Source: Rotaria sordida
Taxonomy: Eukaryota; Rotifera; Eurotatoria; Philodinida; Philodinidae
Reading direction: 5' to 3'
DNA: 64,000 bases
Assembly: GCA_905250125.1 (NCBI GenBank)
Contig: CAJNOL010000922.1
Span: 29,763-93,762 of the forward strand
Part shown: one piece after another, positions 61,038 to 64,000 of the stretch
Layout: every line of letters starts with the position of its first letter
Position numbering within the stretch: the first letter of the stretch is position 1
Notes under the pieces: generated by a model
Databases searched by the model: none
What the model was told of the DNA's origin: nothing
Seen by the model: the letters and a program-made list of their open reading frames with translations, nothing else
Translations under genes and position numbers: made by a program

Positions 61038-61970
61038 TACTATTGATTTATATTAATCTAAAATAGTTTTGTCTATATATTGAAAAGAGAAAAATAAATT
61101 TTTATGTGCATGATTTTTTTAAACATTCTAAATATCTTACCTAGATAGAACAGAAAAAGACATGAATACGGTAACTGCCGGCTTACATTTGGTTGAAATA
61201 CAAAATTTACATTTTTTACAATATCGATATTTGCACAATTCGTATACTTGAAGTTCTTTTTTTTTGAACACATAAATTACAATGTGTAATACTATATATT
61301 AGTTCATAAATGTCAAATGCTTATGCAAACTGTTAGAAAAACTCGATAAAGATCAATAAAGATGTAAATGATATTTAATTTCTGAAGAGAGAGAGAGGTA
61401 ACTTGTGCAAATACTGTTGTTACTTTACTTTCTGTTATTTTTTCCTGCATGACATTGTTAAGTGTTTTACTGATAACTGACTTCGACGTCTGAAAGAATT
61501 ATTAAAAAATTCTGCTTCAAAATGATGATTCACCAAAAATAAAACTGATTCCAACACATGTTGATTGATTTGAATCGTTGAGAATAAAATTTTGAACAGT
61601 TAACATAAATTTATATATTTGAAATGACTTTATAGATGTCGTTTATTATCAGTTATAGGACCTCTATCATATGTGTTGATGATGAATCATGCATGCAGAT
61701 GGCGTCTCGTAATTTTCACATAGACCAATGAGTATCAGATAAATTATACACAAAAAAAAAACAACTATGGCTAACTTACGAAATATTGTTTCTTAGCTGA
61801 GATATCGTAATAATCATTAAAAGTTTCTTAAGAAGACTGAAATAAACAAAAGAAATTTATTCTTTTTAGATATTTCACTCATTGACAACATCGTAACATG
61901 TCATTGACACAGTAAGGATAACAAAATCTTGTCATCTACTTTCTACTATTCGTTTTTTTTTCTTCTTTAG
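61038..61970. other. Divergent intergenic region between the receptor and SNW1
   Basis: The minus-strand receptor and plus-strand SNW1 are transcribed away from each other, so this about 0.9-kb stretch should hold both promoters and probably the missing first exon of SNW1. I cannot place that exon with confidence. Confidence 0.4.
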
Positions 61971-64000
61971 AGTTCTTCCTCAACCGTCAATGACGGGTTA
62001 TGATCGTGAAGACGATGAAATCAATAATAAATCAAAAAGAAATGAAGTATGTTGTTTTTTTCTTCATCTTTTATAAGTAAAAAAAAACATATTTTTTATT
62101 TTATAGATTGCTGTTGTTTCAAAATTCGTTGTACCACCTTATGGTCATCGTCAAGATTTTGTACCACGCAGACCAGATGTACGTTAGAAATCTTACATTA
62201 CTTTTATTTTTTTATTCTTTTTCTTTCTTGATAGATGTTTGGTGATGGTGGTGCATTTCCTGAAATTCATATGGCACAATATCCACTTAATATGGGTCTT
62301 GCAAAAAATCAAACCTCAAATGCAATTCAACTTCAAGTTGATGCTGATGGAAAACCAAAATATGATGCTATTGTTAAACAAAATGTTAAAGGCAGCAAAG
62401 TAAATTGAATTATGTCTTATTTTTATCTTCGACTTTTTTTCTTGTTGGTTTTTGTTAGATTGTTTATTCAAGTTTTGTTGATTTATTACCTAAAGAAGTT
62501 CGTGAAGATGATCCAAGTTTACAAAAACCATCTGATGAAGATTTAAAAGAAGTAAATAATCTTATAGTAATATTTAATTCACAATAATTTCTTGTCTTTT
62601 AAGAAAACAGAAAAAACACGTCAAGCACTTGAAGCTCTTGTATCATCGAAAGTATCAGCTGCTTTACCTGTTCAACATGCAGAAAAACAAGCACCTGTTC
62701 AATATATTCGTTATACACCTTCGCAACAAGGAGCAGCTTTTAATTCTGGTGCTAAACAACGTATTATTCAAATGGTTGAAGTTCAAAAGGATCCTATGGA
62801 ACCACCTCGATTTAAGTAAGTAAAAACAAATTATAAATTATATTTCTATTCATTTCTATTTCATCTATTAGAATCAATAAGAAAATTCCTCGTGGACCTC
62901 CAAGTCCTCCAGCACCAATTCTTCATTCACCAACACGAAAAGTTACTGTAAAAGAACAACAAGATTGGAAAATTCCACCATGTATATCTAACTGGAAAAA
63001 TGCCAAAGTATATTTTATTTATTTTATGTTAGTTACTTTTTTATGACAAATTTTTAATTTTTTTTTTAGGGTTATACTATCCCACTTGATAAACGTTTAG
63101 CAGCTGATGGTCGTGGTCTTCAAAGTACACATATCAATGAAAATTTCGCTAAACTTGCTGAAGCTTTATATACAGCTGATCTAAAAGTGAGATTTATCTT
63201 ATGAACTGAGGGAAGACTTTGGTATTTTTTTTTTCTTCTTTTTATTTTTAGGCTCGTGAAGCCGTAGATATGCGTGCTAAAGTAGAAAAACAAATGGCTA
63301 AAAAACAAAAAGAAGAAAAGGAAGAACGATTACGTGAATTAGCTCTCCATGCTCGAACAAATCGAGCAGGCATTCGTCCTACTGGTAAATTATTTATTAA
63401 CTTACGTAACAAAAGAAAAAAAGTAACGTTTTTTTTGTTTTTGCTTTCTTGTAGATAAGAGTGATGATCAAAGTGCTGAACGAGATGAAATTCGACAGGA
63501 AAGACAAAAAGAACGACAACGTGCTGCTGCTCTTCAACGAGCTGGAGGCGATAAACGGTATAATTAATAAATAATCTATATAAAAATTGTTATGTTCTCT
63601 GTATTTATTTTAGAAATCGTCCAAAAGAACGTGATATTAGTGAACAAATTGCATTAGGTGTACAAACTGCAAGTAGTACAGGTGTTCAATATGACCAACG
63701 TTTATTTAATATGTCAGCGGTGAGATTTTTTTGTTGTTCATATGTTTGTTTTTTCTCAATGATCAAACATCGGTTGTTTTCTTATTTGTAGGGTTTTGGA
63801 AGTGGTTTAGGTGATGATGAAGCTTATAATGTATACGATCAACCTTGGAATTCATCAACTGCTGTTGCTTCTCAAATTTATAAACCAACAAAAACAACAA
63901 AGGATAATTTTGAAGATACTGAAGCTTTAATCAATACTGCGAAACGGTTCGACTTTTTTTTTTGTTTCTTTTCTTTATTTATTTAAAAAAATTTGAATGT
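61971..64000 (+). CDS. SNW1: SNW1/SKIP/Prp45 spliceosome and transcription cofactor (5' uncertain, 3' cut by window)
   Basis: Visible exons: about 61971-62046, 62107-62178, 62235-62399, 62459-62551, 62604-62815, 62872-63007, 63070-63186, 63252-63384, 63455-63557, 63614-63719 and 63792-63946. The SNW core is unmistakable: FGDGGAFPEIH, YIRYTPSQQGAAFNSGAKQR, KDPMEPPRFKINKKIPRGPP, EQQDWKIPPCISNWKNAKGY, LDKRLAADGRGLQ and NENFAKLAEALY, then a Lys/Glu-rich helix and RDISEQIALGV with YDQRLFN. SNW1 is a core component of the activated spliceosome and a nuclear-receptor/Notch coregulator. The first visible exon begins with LPQPSMTGYD, equivalent to the family's FLPAP, so an upstream exon probably supplies the start; ATG at 61990 is a fallback. 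The last visible donor (CG then GTTCGA) is weak. Confidence 0.93.

Overview
The window looks like nuclear DNA of a small invertebrate. It is strongly AT-rich, coding exons favour codons ending in A or T, most introns are 45-100 nt GT-AG introns with T-rich acceptors, and nearly every recognisable gene is an animal orthologue. A LEA-like hydrophilic protein and a bacterial-type GH3 glucosidase carrying an animal-style intron point to a bdelloid rotifer (Adineta/Rotaria type). The organism is an inference; the animal origin is clear.

Layout. 2.7-3.4 kb: a five-exon LEA-like gene. 4.8-11.5 kb: an LRPPRC-like mitochondrial PPR protein whose long introns hold a foldback repeat and a 155-bp hAT-type MITE. 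11.9-14.7 kb: a secreted GH3 beta-glucosidase. 14.7-26.9 kb: a gene-poor domain with one developmental gene, a SIX3/6 (Optix) homeobox gene. 26.9-30.8 kb: DXO/Rai1 decapping exonuclease. 31.0-33.7 kb: a small membrane protein and an unrecognised Ser/Arg-rich protein. 33.9-38.1 kb, minus strand: a ten-exon coiled-coil protein with a textbook U12-type AT-AC intron; a single-exon EF-hand gene lies in its first intron on the opposite strand. 38.5-41.6 kb: RAB4. 42.7-45.4 kb: NME7. 45.6-51.7 and 57.1-61.0 kb, minus strand: two single-pass, Ig-like, N-glycosylated cell-surface proteins of the same architecture, separated by a decayed Tc1/mariner element that holds a nested foldback. 62-64 kb: SNW1/SKIP, running off the window.

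Structural theme. Almost every unusually long intron holds a long, diverged inverted repeat (foldback), with arms from about 55 to about 580 bp: in LRPPRC, DXO (twice), RAB4 (twice), NME7 and the first receptor gene (twice). One pair of arms flanks a symmetric 93-nt receptor exon, which could affect its splicing. Exon models below were built by hand from splice sites, reading phase and remembered family sequences. For every multi-exon gene given as complete, the summed exon lengths are a multiple of three.
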